DNA of 36,332 bases from an uncultured Mailhella sp. (GTDB lineage Bacteria > Desulfobacterota > Desulfovibrionia > Desulfovibrionales > Desulfovibrionaceae). The position numbers and the translations under genes were made by a program. The DNA lies in assembly GCF_944324615.1 (NCBI RefSeq), contig NZ_CALUWY010000026.1, positions 1 through 36,332 of the forward strand, in the 5' to 3' direction. Below the pieces are notes generated by a model. The model worked only from the letters and a program-made list of their open reading frames with translations. It made no database searches and was not told where the DNA came from. This document shows, piece by piece, positions 1 through 8,622 of the stretch. Position 1 is the stretch's first letter. Each line of letters opens with the position of its first letter.

Positions 1-2624
1 CTGCTCATGCGCCTGCGCCAGACGCGGGGCACCAGCGGAATGAACTGGTTCATCACGTTCTGGCCGAGGGCCGCCATCTTGGCAAAGGCGGGAAGCCTGC
101 CCGCCGGATCGGAGGCAAGCACCTTGAGCACCTGCGCCTTGACGGGGTGGCCGCCCATGCCCTCGCGCTTTACATAGGCAAGGGAGCTCAGGGCCACTTC
201 CGGCGATTCTATCTTCACCGGGCAGACGGAGGTGCAGCGGCCGCAGCCCGTGCAGTGCTCCACCAGATGGCGCAGTTCGCCCAGAAGTTCCTGGGAAGGC
301 CTGCCGCTCGTGACCTGGGAATAATAGATGGCCTCGGTAAGGGCGCCGAGAATGAGATTCTTGTTGCGCGGATTGTACTGGAAGGAGCGCTCGGGGTACA
401 CCATGGGGCACACCTGCTTGCACTTGCCGCAGCGCGTGCAGGTCTGCACCTGGGAGAGCAGACGGATGAGGCATTCCTTGTCCGGCAGGCCCGATTCCCG
501 GATATCCGCAATGAGCCGGTTGAAGGAGAAGGTGAAGGGCCGCACCGGCAGCTTGCGCGTGACGAGCTTGCCCGGGTTCAGCAGATCGCGCGGGTCCACG
601 CGCATCTTGAACTCGCGCAGGCTCTCCATCTGCTTCGCATCCAGAAAGGCTATCTTGGTGATGCCTATGCCGTGTTCGCCGGAAACCGCGCCGTCCAGCT
701 CCTGCGTCTTGGCCATGACCTGCATGGCCACATCCTCGGCGTGCTCCATCATGCGCGGATCGTTGGAGTTCACCGGAATGTTCACATGGCAGTTGCCGTC
801 GCCCGCGTGCATGTGGCTCGCCACCACGATGCGGCTGCTCTTCATGTATTCGATGATGCCGTCCACGCGGGAGGCCAGGCGGGGGAAACGCTCCTTCTGG
901 GCGAGGAGCCAGTTTTCGGCCCGGGAGGCCACATCCTCATCCACCAGCGCAGGATCAATGTTGGATTCGTCGCTTGCCGCAACGTGCGAGGCAAAGGAGA
1001 ATTCCTCATTGAAGGCCGGGTCTTCCAGCGGGAAGCCCTGAAGACGGGAAAGTTCCTGAAGGGCGAAACGGTAGGCGTCCGCCGCGGCCACCACGTTGAG
1101 CGCTTCCAGATAACGGGCGAATTCCGGAATACTCTTGATGGGAAGCACCACGTCCTCGTTCATCTTGAAGCCGGACGTGCGCTTGGCAATGGCGGAAAGG
1201 CGGTGCCTGTCCTCCCAGAATTCGGCGGCCTGCTTGTCGTCCTTCGCAATGGCGGCAAAAACGTGCGGATCGTCGCCGGCAAGGGCGTAGATGGCCTGCA
1301 CGGTGTCGTCCAGCACATAGGCGTCGTTGCCGTCCACCTGCACGATAATGACGGAGATGGGGCTGCCCTCGTGCCTGTCGGACTTGCGCTGGTAGTTGAT
1401 GGCCTGCACATACTTGGAGTTGAACTCCTCAAGAGCGGAAACGCGCACGTCTCCCCCCTGCTCGCGTATTCTGTCGCGCAGATGCACGATCTTGCGCACC
1501 AGTTCCGCCGCAGGCACCATGGAGGTGCCGTAGAATTCCAGCACCATCACGCGGGAAAGGGAGGGTTTGGGATGCAGGATGAAGGTGGCCTCGGTGATGA
1601 TGCCGTCTATGCCTTCCTTCTGCATGCCGGGCAGACCGTCCAGCAGCTTGTTGGTCACGTCCTTGCCGAGACCGTCGTGCCGCACCTCGTTGCCCTTGAG
1701 GCGCACCACGTTGCGCATGCCGCCGGAAAGGTCCTTCACCTCGAAGACCACATCCTCGTCGGGCATGATCTTGTGGCCGGGGTGGTTCACCCTTTCAATG
1801 CGGATGATCTCGCCCGTGGGCGTGACCATGCTCCAGGAAAGAAGGTTGTCGATGGTGGTGCCGTATTCGAAGCAGAAGGGACCGCCCGAGTTTTCCGACA
1901 CGTTGCCGCCGATGGTGGAAGCCGTCTTGGAAGCCGGGTCCACGGTGAAGAGCAGGCCCCTGGAGGCCGCGAAGTCGATGGCGTCCTGCGTGACCACGCC
2001 CGCCTGACACGTCATGGTGCGCGCCTCCTTGTTCACCGATTTTGCGGTGAGGCGCGTGGTGCTCACCACCACGGTGCGCTTGCGCGTGGGTACGGTGCCG
2101 CCCGTCAGCCCCGAAGCGCCGCCGCGGGGAATGATGGCGAACTTCATTTCATTGGCAAGGCGCACCAGCGCGCTGATCTGCTCCGGCGTGTCGGGTTCCA
2201 CCACCAGAAGAGGCAGTTCCATGCGCAGGTCCGTGGCGTCGGTGGCTGCGGCCACCAGCGCGCCCCGGCGGCGCAGAATGCAGTCGTCGGGCATGATGGA
2301 GGAAAGCCTGCCCTTGAGTTCCCGGCAGAATTCCAGCTCCGCCTCGTGGGCGCTCCAGAACATGGTGATGCCTTCGCTTATGGCCGTGGCATACTGATGG
2401 GCAAGGGAGGGAGATTCCGCCTGATAATGCTCATTGACGCTTTTCTTCACGTCCCCTGCGGAAATGAAGGGGTTGTACGCCACGAGGAAAAGCTCTTCCG
2501 CTATATCGATGGCAAGCTCTCTCACGCTCTGGGGCCAGCGCTCGAATTCATCCAGATTGATGCGGAGTATGCGGTTGACCACATATTCTGCCGAGATGGA
2601 AATGTGGGGCCCTTTATGGGGCAT
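1..2624 (-). CDS. FAD-binding and 4Fe-4S oxidoreductase, D-lactate/2-hydroxyacid dehydrogenase type (3' end outside window)
   Basis: This is the minus-strand reading; about 874 codons are visible and the C-terminus lies beyond base 1. The start at 2624 follows AAGGAG with about 8 nt spacing. An N-terminal VAO/PCMH-type FAD domain carries the glycine-rich loop RGGASGLTGG (about residue 168) and IGGNVSENSGG. An FAD-oxidase C-domain includes HMHAGDGNCHVNIP and GEHGIG. Two cysteine clusters follow, CTRCGKCKQVCP (about residue 728) and CTGCGRCTSVCP (about residue 795), as in 4Fe-4S/CCG proteins. The fusion matches the YdiJ/Dld-II type found in E. coli and Desulfovibrio, which oxidise D-2-hydroxyacids and pass electrons to the membrane pool. 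D-lactate is the likely substrate in a Desulfovibrionaceae host; D-2-hydroxyglutarate is an alternative. An intrinsic-terminator-like hairpin sits only about 18 nt upstream of the start. Confidence 0.88.
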   Translation of the reverse strand, partial: MPHKGPHISISAEYVVNRILRINLDEFERWPQSVRELAIDIAEELFLVAYNPFISAGDVKKSVNEHYQAESPSLAHQYATAISEGITMFWSAHEAELEFCRELKGRLSSIMPDDCILRRRGALVAAATDATDLRMELPLLVVEPDTPEQISALVRLANEMKFAIIPRGGASGLTGGTVPTRKRTVVVSTTRLTAKSVNKEARTMTCQAGVVTQDAIDFAASRGLLFTVDPASKTASTIGGNVSENSGGPFCFEYGTTIDNLLSWSMVTPTGEIIRIERVNHPGHKIMPDEDVVFEVKDLSGGMRNVVRLKGNEVRHDGLGKDVTNKLLDGLPGMQKEGIDGIITEATFILHPKPSLSRVMVLEFYGTSMVPAAELVRKIVHLRDRIREQGGDVRVSALEEFNSKYVQAINYQRKSDRHEGSPISVIIVQVDGNDAYVLDDTVQAIYALAGDDPHVFAAIAKDDKQAAEFWEDRHRLSAIAKRTSGFKMNEDVVLPIKSIPEFARYLEALNVVAAADAYRFALQELSRLQGFPLEDPAFNEEFSFASHVAASDESNIDPALVDEDVASRAENWLLAQKERFPRLASRVDGIIEYMKSSRIVVASHMHAGDGNCHVNIPVNSNDPRMMEHAEDVAMQVMAKTQELDGAVSGEHGIGITKIAFLDAKQMESLREFKMRVDPRDLLNPGKLVTRKLPVRPFTFSFNRLIADIRESGLPDKECLIRLLSQVQTCTRCGKCKQVCPMVYPERSFQYNPRNKNLILGALTEAIYYSQVTSGRPSQELLGELRHLVEHCTGCGRCTSVCPVKIESPEVALSSLAYVKREGMGGHPVKAQVLKVLASDPAGRLPAFAKMAALGQNVMNQFIPLVPRVWRRRMS

Positions 2625-2642
2625 GGCTCTCTCCTTGAAAAC

Positions 2643-2684
2643 GAAAAAAAGGGAGGCCCGGCGGAGCTTTCGCCCCGCAGGGCC
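2643..2684 (-). terminator. Intrinsic terminator of the M23 peptidase gene, abutting the next start codon
   Basis: On the minus strand the arm GGCCC-T-GCGGGGC, a GAAA loop and the arm GCTCCGC-C-GGGCC form a long GC stem (2655-2684), followed by a run of seven T (2644-2650). It lies after the peptidase stop at 2718 and just before the ribosome-binding site of the FAD/Fe-S dehydrogenase. Confidence 0.8.
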
Positions 2685-2717
2685 GTGTATGGGTCCCGCC
2701 CGGAGGCAAGGAATCTT

Positions 2718-4082
2718 TTACAGGGAAATGTTCAGCCGTGAGGTAATGTTGTTCTTTACCCAGGTCGGGTCCAGCCATTCCAGGGGCTGAACAGGCACGC
2801 CGCCCACCAGCACGCCGAAGTGCAGGTGATCGCCGCCGGCAAGACCGCTCGTTCCCGTGCGGCCTATGATCTGCCCGGCCTCCACCGTATCGCCCACCTT
2901 CACGTTGTATTCGCTGAGGTGGGAATACTGCGTCATGAGGCCCATGCCGTGTTCCACGAGGATCATGTTGCCGTGTATGCCGAGATAGTCCACCCAGACC
3001 ACGCGGCCCGCCTGCGCGGCGGGAACTTCGGCGTGAGCCACGGAGGCAAGGTCAAGCCCCATGTGCGTCTGTTCGTCGATCTTCTGCCGGTTGCCGTCCA
3101 CATAGGTGCGGAAGTCGCCGAAATTGGCCTTCACCGCAGAGCGGGGCAGGCGGCGGAAGGTGCCCTTCCACAGAAAATGCGGAGAGTTGTTCGCCGGGTT
3201 CGAGCCGACCTCGATGAGCGTTGCGTCGTTGCCCACGCGCACCTTGTTGTTGGAGCAGAGGTACTGATCCAGGGGCGTGCTCTTTTCCGGGCAGAGCTGG
3301 GCGAGTTCGTCGGCCTTGAAATTAAGGAAGGACTCGGGAATGTTCAGCGTGTCCGAACGGTAGTTGCGGTTCAGGGCGCGCACGAGAAGCCGGCTTGAGG
3401 TCACGTTGCCCGCAAGGTCGCGCGCCATGATCTCGGGCAGGTAGTTGCCCGTGGTGATGGAAATGGGGAAGGGGAAGAGGCAGGCATAGGCGCCGTTCGC
3501 CTGCTTGTAGCCGGGGAAGAACAGATCTCCCACGCGCACGCCCGTCTGTTCCACGTCTTCCGAAACGGTGTACACGATGAGGCCGCTGCCGCCGCGGTAC
3601 ACGGCGGGAGGCCCGGTTCTCACCGCAATGCGCGGAGGCTGGGAATCGAGCACCAGGGGCAGGTTCAGCGTGGTGGCGTTGCCCCGGCCGAAACCGGCGT
3701 AGGAGCCGTCCACCACCTTGATTTCCAGCTCGAAGGCACCCTCGGGAAGGCGCGTTTCTTTAAGATTGAACGAGGCCTTGCGCTGCGTTTCCAGGGTGGC
3801 GAAGGTCTGCTGGAGCACCGTCATGGACTGATCGCCCCGCTTCACCGTCACGGAAACAGACTGCACGCCGGATTTGTCGCTCATGTCGAGCTCGATGTTC
3901 TGGGCAAGGCCCACCCTGCCCTTGAGTTCCGGCGTCATGGTCACGGTGGGACCGCTCATGTCGCGGAGGAGAAAATACGCGCCCGCACCCGCGAGAGCCA
4001 GAATGACGAGCATGGCGATGACGGAAAGTCCGGAAGAGGAACGTCGGGACGAAGAGCGATATATGGATTGTCGTCTGAACAA
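2718..4082 (-). CDS. M23 (LytM-type) metallopeptidase, membrane-anchored
   Basis: 454 residues. A short basic N-terminus (FRRQSIYRSSSRR) and one membrane segment (about residues 20-39) place the rest in the periplasm. A long beta-rich region (about 45-300) precedes a C-terminal peptidase_M23 domain. Visible zinc and catalytic residues are H340 and D344 (HMGLD), H388 (YSHLSE) and the HLHFG motif (H419, H421). All canonical M23 residues are present, so it is probably an active endopeptidase cutting peptidoglycan cross-links, not a degenerate EnvC/NlpD activator. The start is TTG at 4082, preceded by AAAGGAA with good spacing; the next in-frame ATG would remove most of the anchor. It is transcribed away from pgsA. 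Confidence 0.88.
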   Translation of the reverse strand: MFRRQSIYRSSSRRSSSGLSVIAMLVILALAGAGAYFLLRDMSGPTVTMTPELKGRVGLAQNIELDMSDKSGVQSVSVTVKRGDQSMTVLQQTFATLETQRKASFNLKETRLPEGAFELEIKVVDGSYAGFGRGNATTLNLPLVLDSQPPRIAVRTGPPAVYRGGSGLIVYTVSEDVEQTGVRVGDLFFPGYKQANGAYACLFPFPISITTGNYLPEIMARDLAGNVTSSRLLVRALNRNYRSDTLNIPESFLNFKADELAQLCPEKSTPLDQYLCSNNKVRVGNDATLIEVGSNPANNSPHFLWKGTFRRLPRSAVKANFGDFRTYVDGNRQKIDEQTHMGLDLASVAHAEVPAAQAGRVVWVDYLGIHGNMILVEHGMGLMTQYSHLSEYNVKVGDTVEAGQIIGRTGTSGLAGGDHLHFGVLVGGVPVQPLEWLDPTWVKNNITSRLNISL

Positions 4083-4148
4083 GGTGGATTCCTTTCAGGG
4101 CACGGGGCCCAAGGTCTGACCGCGCCACCTTTTGGTGCGGCGGAAGAT

Positions 4149-4177
4149 ATTTTCCGCATACTGGGCGCACAAGTCAA
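4149..4177 (-). promoter_or_regulatory. Possible sigma70 promoter for the M23 peptidase
   Basis: Minus strand: TTGACT (4172-4177), a 17-nt spacer and GAAAAT (4149-4154). This gives a leader of about 60 nt to the TTG start. Only the -35 is strong. The rest of the 274-bp intergenic stretch 4083-4356 shows no gene; no pgsA promoter stood out. Confidence 0.35.
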
Positions 4178-4356
4178 GAAGCTGGAACGGAGATTTTTCT
4201 TTCCGTCCCCATACTCCGGGACAGGCTGTTTTTCCGGCTATATTCTTCCGGAAGAAGACGCTTTTTCCCCGCGCGCCCCCGCCTTCCTCCTTGCCGCGCA
4301 GGCACTGTTTGTGATAAGGCCTAAGCCATGACATGTCCTTGAGCGGGAGTTGAGAG

Positions 4357-4947
4357 ATGTTTCTTTCCGATATCATGCAGATCTTCAGGAAAATGGGCTG
4401 GGCCAACCGCATTACCATGATGCGCATAGGGGCGGTGCTGCCCATCCTTCTGCTTATCCACTTCCCCAACATCTACACCTGCTGGATCGCCATGTTCCTC
4501 TTTGTGGCGGCCGCCGTCACCGACTTTCTCGACGGCTACATCGCCCGCCGCGAAAAGCAGGTGACGAACTTCGGCAAGTTCCTCGATCCCCTGGCCGACA
4601 AGCTGCTCATCTGCTCCATTCTCATTGAAATGGTGGGCCTCGGCTGGGTGCCCGCGTGGATCGTCATCATCATTATCATGCGCGAACTCGCCGTCACGGG
4701 CCTGCGCGCCGTGGCCGCCGACAAGGGCGTGGTCATCGCCGCCGACTGGTACGGCAAGTGGAAGACGGTGTTCCAGATCATCGCCATGGTGCCGCTGCTC
4801 ATCCACTTCCCCTTCCTGGGCCTGCCCGTGCACCTCATCGGCACCGTCATCCTCTACATTGCGCTGGTGCTCACCATCTTCTCCGGCTGCAACTACTTCT
4901 ACCTGTTCTATCGCCAGTGGCGCGACAATCTGGCGGAAAACCACTAG
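4357..4947 (+). CDS. pgsA: CDP-diacylglycerol-glycerol-3-phosphate 3-phosphatidyltransferase
   Basis: 196 residues. It transfers a phosphatidyl group from CDP-diacylglycerol to sn-glycerol-3-phosphate, the committed step to phosphatidylglycerol, in the inner membrane. The CDP-alcohol phosphotransferase signature is complete: D56-x2-D59-G-x2-A-R64-x8-G73-x3-D77-x3-D81. Several hydrophobic helices follow, ending near FSGCNYFYLFYRQW. The start at 4357 has GGGAG about 7 nt upstream; an internal Met at residue 7 is a weaker alternative. Length is normal for PgsA. The FtsB-like gene follows after 18 nt, so the two are probably co-transcribed. Confidence 0.95.
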   Translation: MFLSDIMQIFRKMGWANRITMMRIGAVLPILLLIHFPNIYTCWIAMFLFVAAAVTDFLDGYIARREKQVTNFGKFLDPLADKLLICSILIEMVGLGWVPAWIVIIIIMRELAVTGLRAVAADKGVVIAADWYGKWKTVFQIIAMVPLLIHFPFLGLPVHLIGTVILYIALVLTIFSGCNYFYLFYRQWRDNLAENH

Positions 4948-4965
4948 CCTTCTCCCGGTGCACCC

Positions 4966-5328
4966 GTGTCCACGAATCGCCGTATTTCCAACAAAGCCTT
5001 CTGGTGGAAGCTCTCCCTGCTCGTCCTCGCCGTCATGCTCAATGTGGCGCTTGCCAGCCGCATTGTGTGGGGTTCGCACAGCCTTTACACCTGGCGCGTG
5101 CTCAAGGAAAAGCAGAGTGAACTGACCCAGGAACTCGCCGCCCTCGATGAAAAGCGCGCCGAACTCTCCCGCGAGATACGCCTGCTCAAGACCGACCCCG
5201 CCTATGTGGAAAAGGTCATCCGCCAGCGCCTCAATTATGTGAGAAAGAACGAAATTCTCTACCTCTTCGATAAAAGCAGGGAAAATTCCGCATGGCTTGA
5301 GGCAGGAACGGACAGCAAGCATGAATGA
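4966..5328 (+). CDS. FtsB/DivIC-like septum formation initiator protein
   Basis: 120 residues with FtsB/DivIC (septum formation initiator) layout: a short basic cytoplasmic tail, one membrane helix (about residues 14-31), then a charged coiled coil (about 42-76; KEKQSELTQELAALDEKRAE) and a short C-terminal part with TDPAYVEKVIRQRLNYV, typical of the family. It probably belongs to the FtsQLB divisome complex. The start is GTG at 4966 with a poor Shine-Dalgarno; the only nearby in-frame ATG (5035) falls inside the membrane helix, so GTG is preferred. The stop overlaps the next start. Confidence 0.82.
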   Translation: MSTNRRISNKAFWWKLSLLVLAVMLNVALASRIVWGSHSLYTWRVLKEKQSELTQELAALDEKRAELSREIRLLKTDPAYVEKVIRQRLNYVRKNEILYLFDKSRENSAWLEAGTDSKHE

Positions 5329-6421
5329 AGGCTCATCTTCCATGAATCCGCCCCTGTCCGAACATTCCCGGCCGGAAAAGGCGCTCTGGTATCAGGAAGT
5401 GCTCTCTCTCGACCCCGCTTCCCGCATCTTTCTTCCGTACGCCCGCCTGCTTGCGGAACACGGCCGCCGTACCGAGGCTCTGGACATTCTCCGGGCCGGT
5501 CTTGCGCGGCACCCGGAATATCTTGAGGCCCGGCTCTTCTTCATCGACCTGCTCCGGGACTCCGGCGAGGAAAACGCGGCCGCTCTTGAGGCCGCGCCGC
5601 TCATCGAATCCCTTTCCCGATGCTCCGCCCTGTGGGACATCTGGAGCCGCCGCCCCGGCGTGCGCCCCGATGTCGCCGCCATGCTTCTTTTCTTCGGCGC
5701 GACCTTTAAAGAAGGCGGGCCGAGCATGGCCGACGTGTTCCGCGCGGGCCTGAAGGCCCTTGAAGAAAAGGGCGCGGCGTCGGAGGCTTCCCCTGCGGAG
5801 GCCGGGGAAGCACGGCAGGAAGAAACGCACGAAAAGCAGGCGGAAGATATCCCCGTAAAGGCTGAGGAGCCGGCAGACGAGGCTCCGGAAGCGCCCGCCG
5901 CCCCCCTTGCCTCCGCTGCCGGGGAAAAAGAGGCTCCCGCCGATGCCGGAAAGGCCGCGCCCTGCTTTATCATGAGCGAGGACACCCCCTGGTACAGCCT
6001 CGATGCCGTTCCCGATGACGACGACATCGACGATGACGAGCCCGCCCCGGAGGCGCCCGCCCTTTCTCCCGCCCTTCAGGAGCTTTTCTTCCCCGCCTCT
6101 CAGGAAAAAGAGCCGCAGGACGAAGACGATCCTGCCGCACACGCCGTGCCCCGCTCCGCACTGGAGGGGAAAAGCTCCCTGTGCACCCGCTCCATGGCGC
6201 GCATTCTGGAAGAACAGGGCGCCACGGTGGAAGCGGCCGATATTTACCGCGAACTTCTGGAGAGCAGCGCCTCCCCCGAGGAGCGCGCGGAACTGAACGC
6301 GAAACTCGACAGCCTCCGGCAGGGCTCGGACAACGCCGCCCCCGCCGCTCCCGCCTCTTCCGGCATTCTGGACATGCTGGAAACGCTCGCCGTCAGGCTG
6401 GAAAACAAATCCCGCGCCTGA
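5321..6421 (+). CDS. TPR-like protein with acidic Ala/Pro/Glu linker, function unknown
   Basis: 366 residues from the ATG at 5321, which overlaps the FtsB-like stop by 8 nt (ATGAATGA), so translation is probably coupled. Residues about 20-120 look like two TPR-type helical hairpins (ALWYQEVLSLDP, LARHPEYLEARLFFIDLL). Residues about 140-280 are a low-complexity Ala/Glu/Pro linker with an acidic stretch DDDDIDDDEP. A last TPR-like hairpin (MARILEEQGATVEAADIYRELL) sits near the C-terminus. There is no signal peptide or membrane helix, so it is cytoplasmic, probably a protein-interaction scaffold. The division/cell-envelope neighbourhood suggests a role there, but this is only context. Confidence 0.75.
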   Translation: MNEGSSSMNPPLSEHSRPEKALWYQEVLSLDPASRIFLPYARLLAEHGRRTEALDILRAGLARHPEYLEARLFFIDLLRDSGEENAAALEAAPLIESLSRCSALWDIWSRRPGVRPDVAAMLLFFGATFKEGGPSMADVFRAGLKALEEKGAASEASPAEAGEARQEETHEKQAEDIPVKAEEPADEAPEAPAAPLASAAGEKEAPADAGKAAPCFIMSEDTPWYSLDAVPDDDDIDDDEPAPEAPALSPALQELFFPASQEKEPQDEDDPAAHAVPRSALEGKSSLCTRSMARILEEQGATVEAADIYRELLESSASPEERAELNAKLDSLRQGSDNAAPAAPASSGILDMLETLAVRLENKSRA

Positions 6422-6439
6422 TGCGCGGCAGGAGATACC

Positions 6440-7207
6440 ATGCGCAGTCGCATACTCCCCGTTTTTCTCTGTCTTCTTGCAGCCGCGGCGCTGGCCCTTT
6501 CCGGCTGTGCACAGGTCACAAGCGCCTATAAGGAGACGAAGACCTTCTATCATACGCACATCAACCGCCCCTCCACGCTGAACACCGAGGAGCGCACCGT
6601 GCTGGAAGATCCTCAGCGCGCCCTGGTGCAGAGCGTCATGCCCATCGACGAAGAACTGACCAAGCTGGAAAAGGCGCTGGATGCTCTGGGCACCCCGCCG
6701 GACGGAGAAACCGCGGCAAGCCTGCTGCGCCGCTTCCCGTGGCTTTCCGGCCTGGCCATGGTCGCGCCCGACGGCACTCTCGGCGTGTCCATCCCCTCCG
6801 TGCCGCTCAAGCAGCTCGACTACTCGCCCCTTCTGGAACTTGCGCCCAAGGCATTGCCCCGCGACCTGCGCTCCAGCGTGCAGGATACCCCCCTCGGACC
6901 GGAAATTCTCCTTGCACGGCCCTTCCTGCAGGAAGATCAGCTGCAGGTGCTGCTCGTGGCCACCTTCGACTTCCGCGCCCTGCTGCCCTTCGCCTCCTCT
7001 CCGGGTGACATCATCGTGCGTTCTCCCGACGTGCTCATCTGGACCGGCGATCTGGACTACTCCTCGACTCCCATGGCTTCCATCAACTGGGAAGAATATC
7101 TCAAGGAATATTCCGACGGTGTTCTTACCAACGAAAACGGCTCCATGCTGTGGTTTTCCCGCTATCTCGGCGGAAAGCCTCTGGTTTTCGCCTCCCCTCT
7201 GCGTTAG
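6440..7207 (+). CDS. Secreted lipoprotein, unknown function
   Basis: 255 residues. A lipoprotein signal peptide ends in the lipobox LSGC (Cys23), so the mature protein is lipid-anchored. Residues about 70-100 are predicted helical (EELTKLEKALDALG). The stretch WLSGLAMVAPDGTLGVSIPS, followed by FDFRALLPF, recalls a Cache/PAS-like periplasmic sensor fold, but I cannot confirm that. It starts 18 nt after the TPR gene stop, so the two are likely in one operon with pgsA and the FtsB-like gene. No enzyme motif seen. Confidence 0.75.
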   Translation: MRSRILPVFLCLLAAAALALSGCAQVTSAYKETKTFYHTHINRPSTLNTEERTVLEDPQRALVQSVMPIDEELTKLEKALDALGTPPDGETAASLLRRFPWLSGLAMVAPDGTLGVSIPSVPLKQLDYSPLLELAPKALPRDLRSSVQDTPLGPEILLARPFLQEDQLQVLLVATFDFRALLPFASSPGDIIVRSPDVLIWTGDLDYSSTPMASINWEEYLKEYSDGVLTNENGSMLWFSRYLGGKPLVFASPLR

Positions 7208-7257
7208 AAATGTCCCTTTCAGGCCGGCATGGACTCTGAATTGTATATTGAGCCTTA

Positions 7258-7287
7258 TTGCACATTCGTCCTTGTTTATGGTATAAC
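7258..7287 (+). promoter_or_regulatory. Probable sigma70 promoter of fbp
   Basis: TTGCAC (7258-7263), an 18-nt spacer and TATAAC (7282-7287) lie in the AT-rich gap before fbp, giving a leader of about 80 nt. The -10 matches 5 of 6 consensus bases; the -35 is weak. Confidence 0.45.
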
Positions 7288-7373
7288 TGCCATCAAATAA
7301 CAGAAGCTCCGATCCTTCCGCAGCGCGTATATCCACATGCGACAGACCGGAGCCGACACCAAGGAGCCTGGAT

Positions 7374-8381
7374 ATGTCTGAAGTCACTGCAATTGAACAC
7401 CTTATCGCATCGCAACGCAGATGGTCGCCTCAGGCTACGGGGCAGTTCACCTCGCTGATGCACGACCTTATTCTTTCGGCAAAAATCATTTCCAGAAACG
7501 TCAACCAGGCCGGCCTGGTGGATATTCTGGGCGCGACTGGTGCCGTCAATGTGCAGGGCGAACAGGTGCAGAAGCTCGACACCTTCGCCAACAACACTCT
7601 GGTCTACAGGATGCAGAGCTCCGGCGCCGTCTGCGCCGTCGGCTCCGAAGAAATGGCCGAGCCTTTCTTCGTTCCTGAAAACGAACCTCACGGCCATTAC
7701 GTCATCTTCTTCGATCCGCTGGACGGTTCCTCCAACATCGACGTGGGCGTGAGCATCGGCACCATCTTCTCCATCTACCGTCGTTCCGACACCCAGAACT
7801 ACTGGGAACTCAATACCGAAGCGCTGCTGCGTCCCGGTCTGGAACAGGTGGCTGCCGGTTACTTCCTCTACGGCTCCTCCACCATGCTGGTGTACTCCAC
7901 CGGCCACGGTGTCAACGGCTTCACCCTCGACTCCTCCATCGGCGAATTTCTGCTGACCCATCCCAATATCCAGATTCCGCGCGTGGGCAAGTACTACTCC
8001 GCCAACCACGGCTACTACAACTACTGGGATGAAGCCACGCAGAAGGCCGTGCATTCCTTCTCCAGGCCCACGGGTCTGCCTCCCCGCTCCACCCGCTATG
8101 TGGGTTCCCTGGTGGCCGACTTCCACCGCACCCTGCTCAAGGGCGGCGTGTTCTTCTACACCGAAGACTCCAAGCATCCCAGCGGCAAGCTCCGTCTGAT
8201 GTACGAAGCCGCGCCCATGGCCTTCCTGGCCGAACAGGCCGGAGGCAAGGCCGTCGACGGCAAGATGCGCATTCTGGAAAAGGTGCCTACCGCCATCCAT
8301 GAACGCACGCCTCTCATCATCGGTTCCGCCGACGACGTGGATCAGGTGCTCGACGTGTACAAGGAATGCGGCAAGATCTGA
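7374..8381 (+). CDS. fbp: Class I fructose-1,6-bisphosphatase
   Basis: 335 residues, the usual length for class I enzymes. It hydrolyses fructose-1,6-bisphosphate to fructose-6-phosphate in gluconeogenesis in the cytoplasm. The metal-binding signature [14 protein letters not shown] (D114, D117) and the preceding SEE (91-93) are intact, as is the substrate-binding [21 protein letters not shown] near the C-terminus. AAGGAG lies 7 nt before the ATG. It appears monocistronic, with its own promoter and a hairpin downstream. Gluconeogenesis fits an organism growing on lactate or other small acids. Confidence 0.96.
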   Translation: MSEVTAIEHLIASQRRWSPQATGQFTSLMHDLILSAKIISRNVNQAGLVDILGATGAVNVQGEQVQKLDTFANNTLVYRMQSSGAVCAVGSEEMAEPFFVPENEPHGHYVIFFDPLDGSSNIDVGVSIGTIFSIYRRSDTQNYWELNTEALLRPGLEQVAAGYFLYGSSTMLVYSTGHGVNGFTLDSSIGEFLLTHPNIQIPRVGKYYSANHGYYNYWDEATQKAVHSFSRPTGLPPRSTRYVGSLVADFHRTLLKGGVFFYTEDSKHPSGKLRLMYEAAPMAFLAEQAGGKAVDGKMRILEKVPTAIHERTPLIIGSADDVDQVLDVYKECGKI

Positions 8382-8412
8382 TCTCCCCGCTTCATAACAC
8401 ATAACTCTCATA

Positions 8413-8450
8413 CAGCCGCGCGCCGGTATTCCGACGCGCGGCTGGTTCTC
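8413..8450 (+). terminator. Hairpin terminator after fbp
   Basis: A perfect 10-bp inverted repeat CAGCCGCGCG (8413-8422) / CGCGCGGCTG (8435-8444) is followed by GTTCTCTC, a poor U-tract. The remainder of the 241-bp gap to tsaD shows no gene and no clear promoter. Confidence 0.55.
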
Positions 8451-8622
8451 TCAGGAAAAGACGGAACACTCCAGGCTCCGCTCCCTTTCCGGGGCCCGGG
8501 CGCATGAGACGCCCCCCCGCAGGGAACAGCAGGCTCCCTGTCTTCCGGAACGCGGCTTCTGCCGTGACCATTCCCCGAAACACTCTCACAGGCGGCAGCA
8601 CCGCACATATTTCAGGTTCATC

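Noticed and set aside
147..2741. Long open frame on the plus strand across the FAD/Fe-S dehydrogenase (864 codons)
   Set aside because: Translation is His/Gly/Val-rich low-similarity text typical of the antisense of a GC-rich gene; the minus frame carries clear FAD and 4Fe-4S motifs.
5333..7387. 684-codon minus-strand open frame over the TPR and lipoprotein genes
   Set aside because: It runs across two plus-strand genes with coupled starts and a lipobox; composition is antisense-like.
8382..8622. Gap between fbp and tsaD examined for a small gene or RNA
   Set aside because: Only a terminator-like hairpin was found; no frame with a ribosome-binding site and no tRNA-like cloverleaf.
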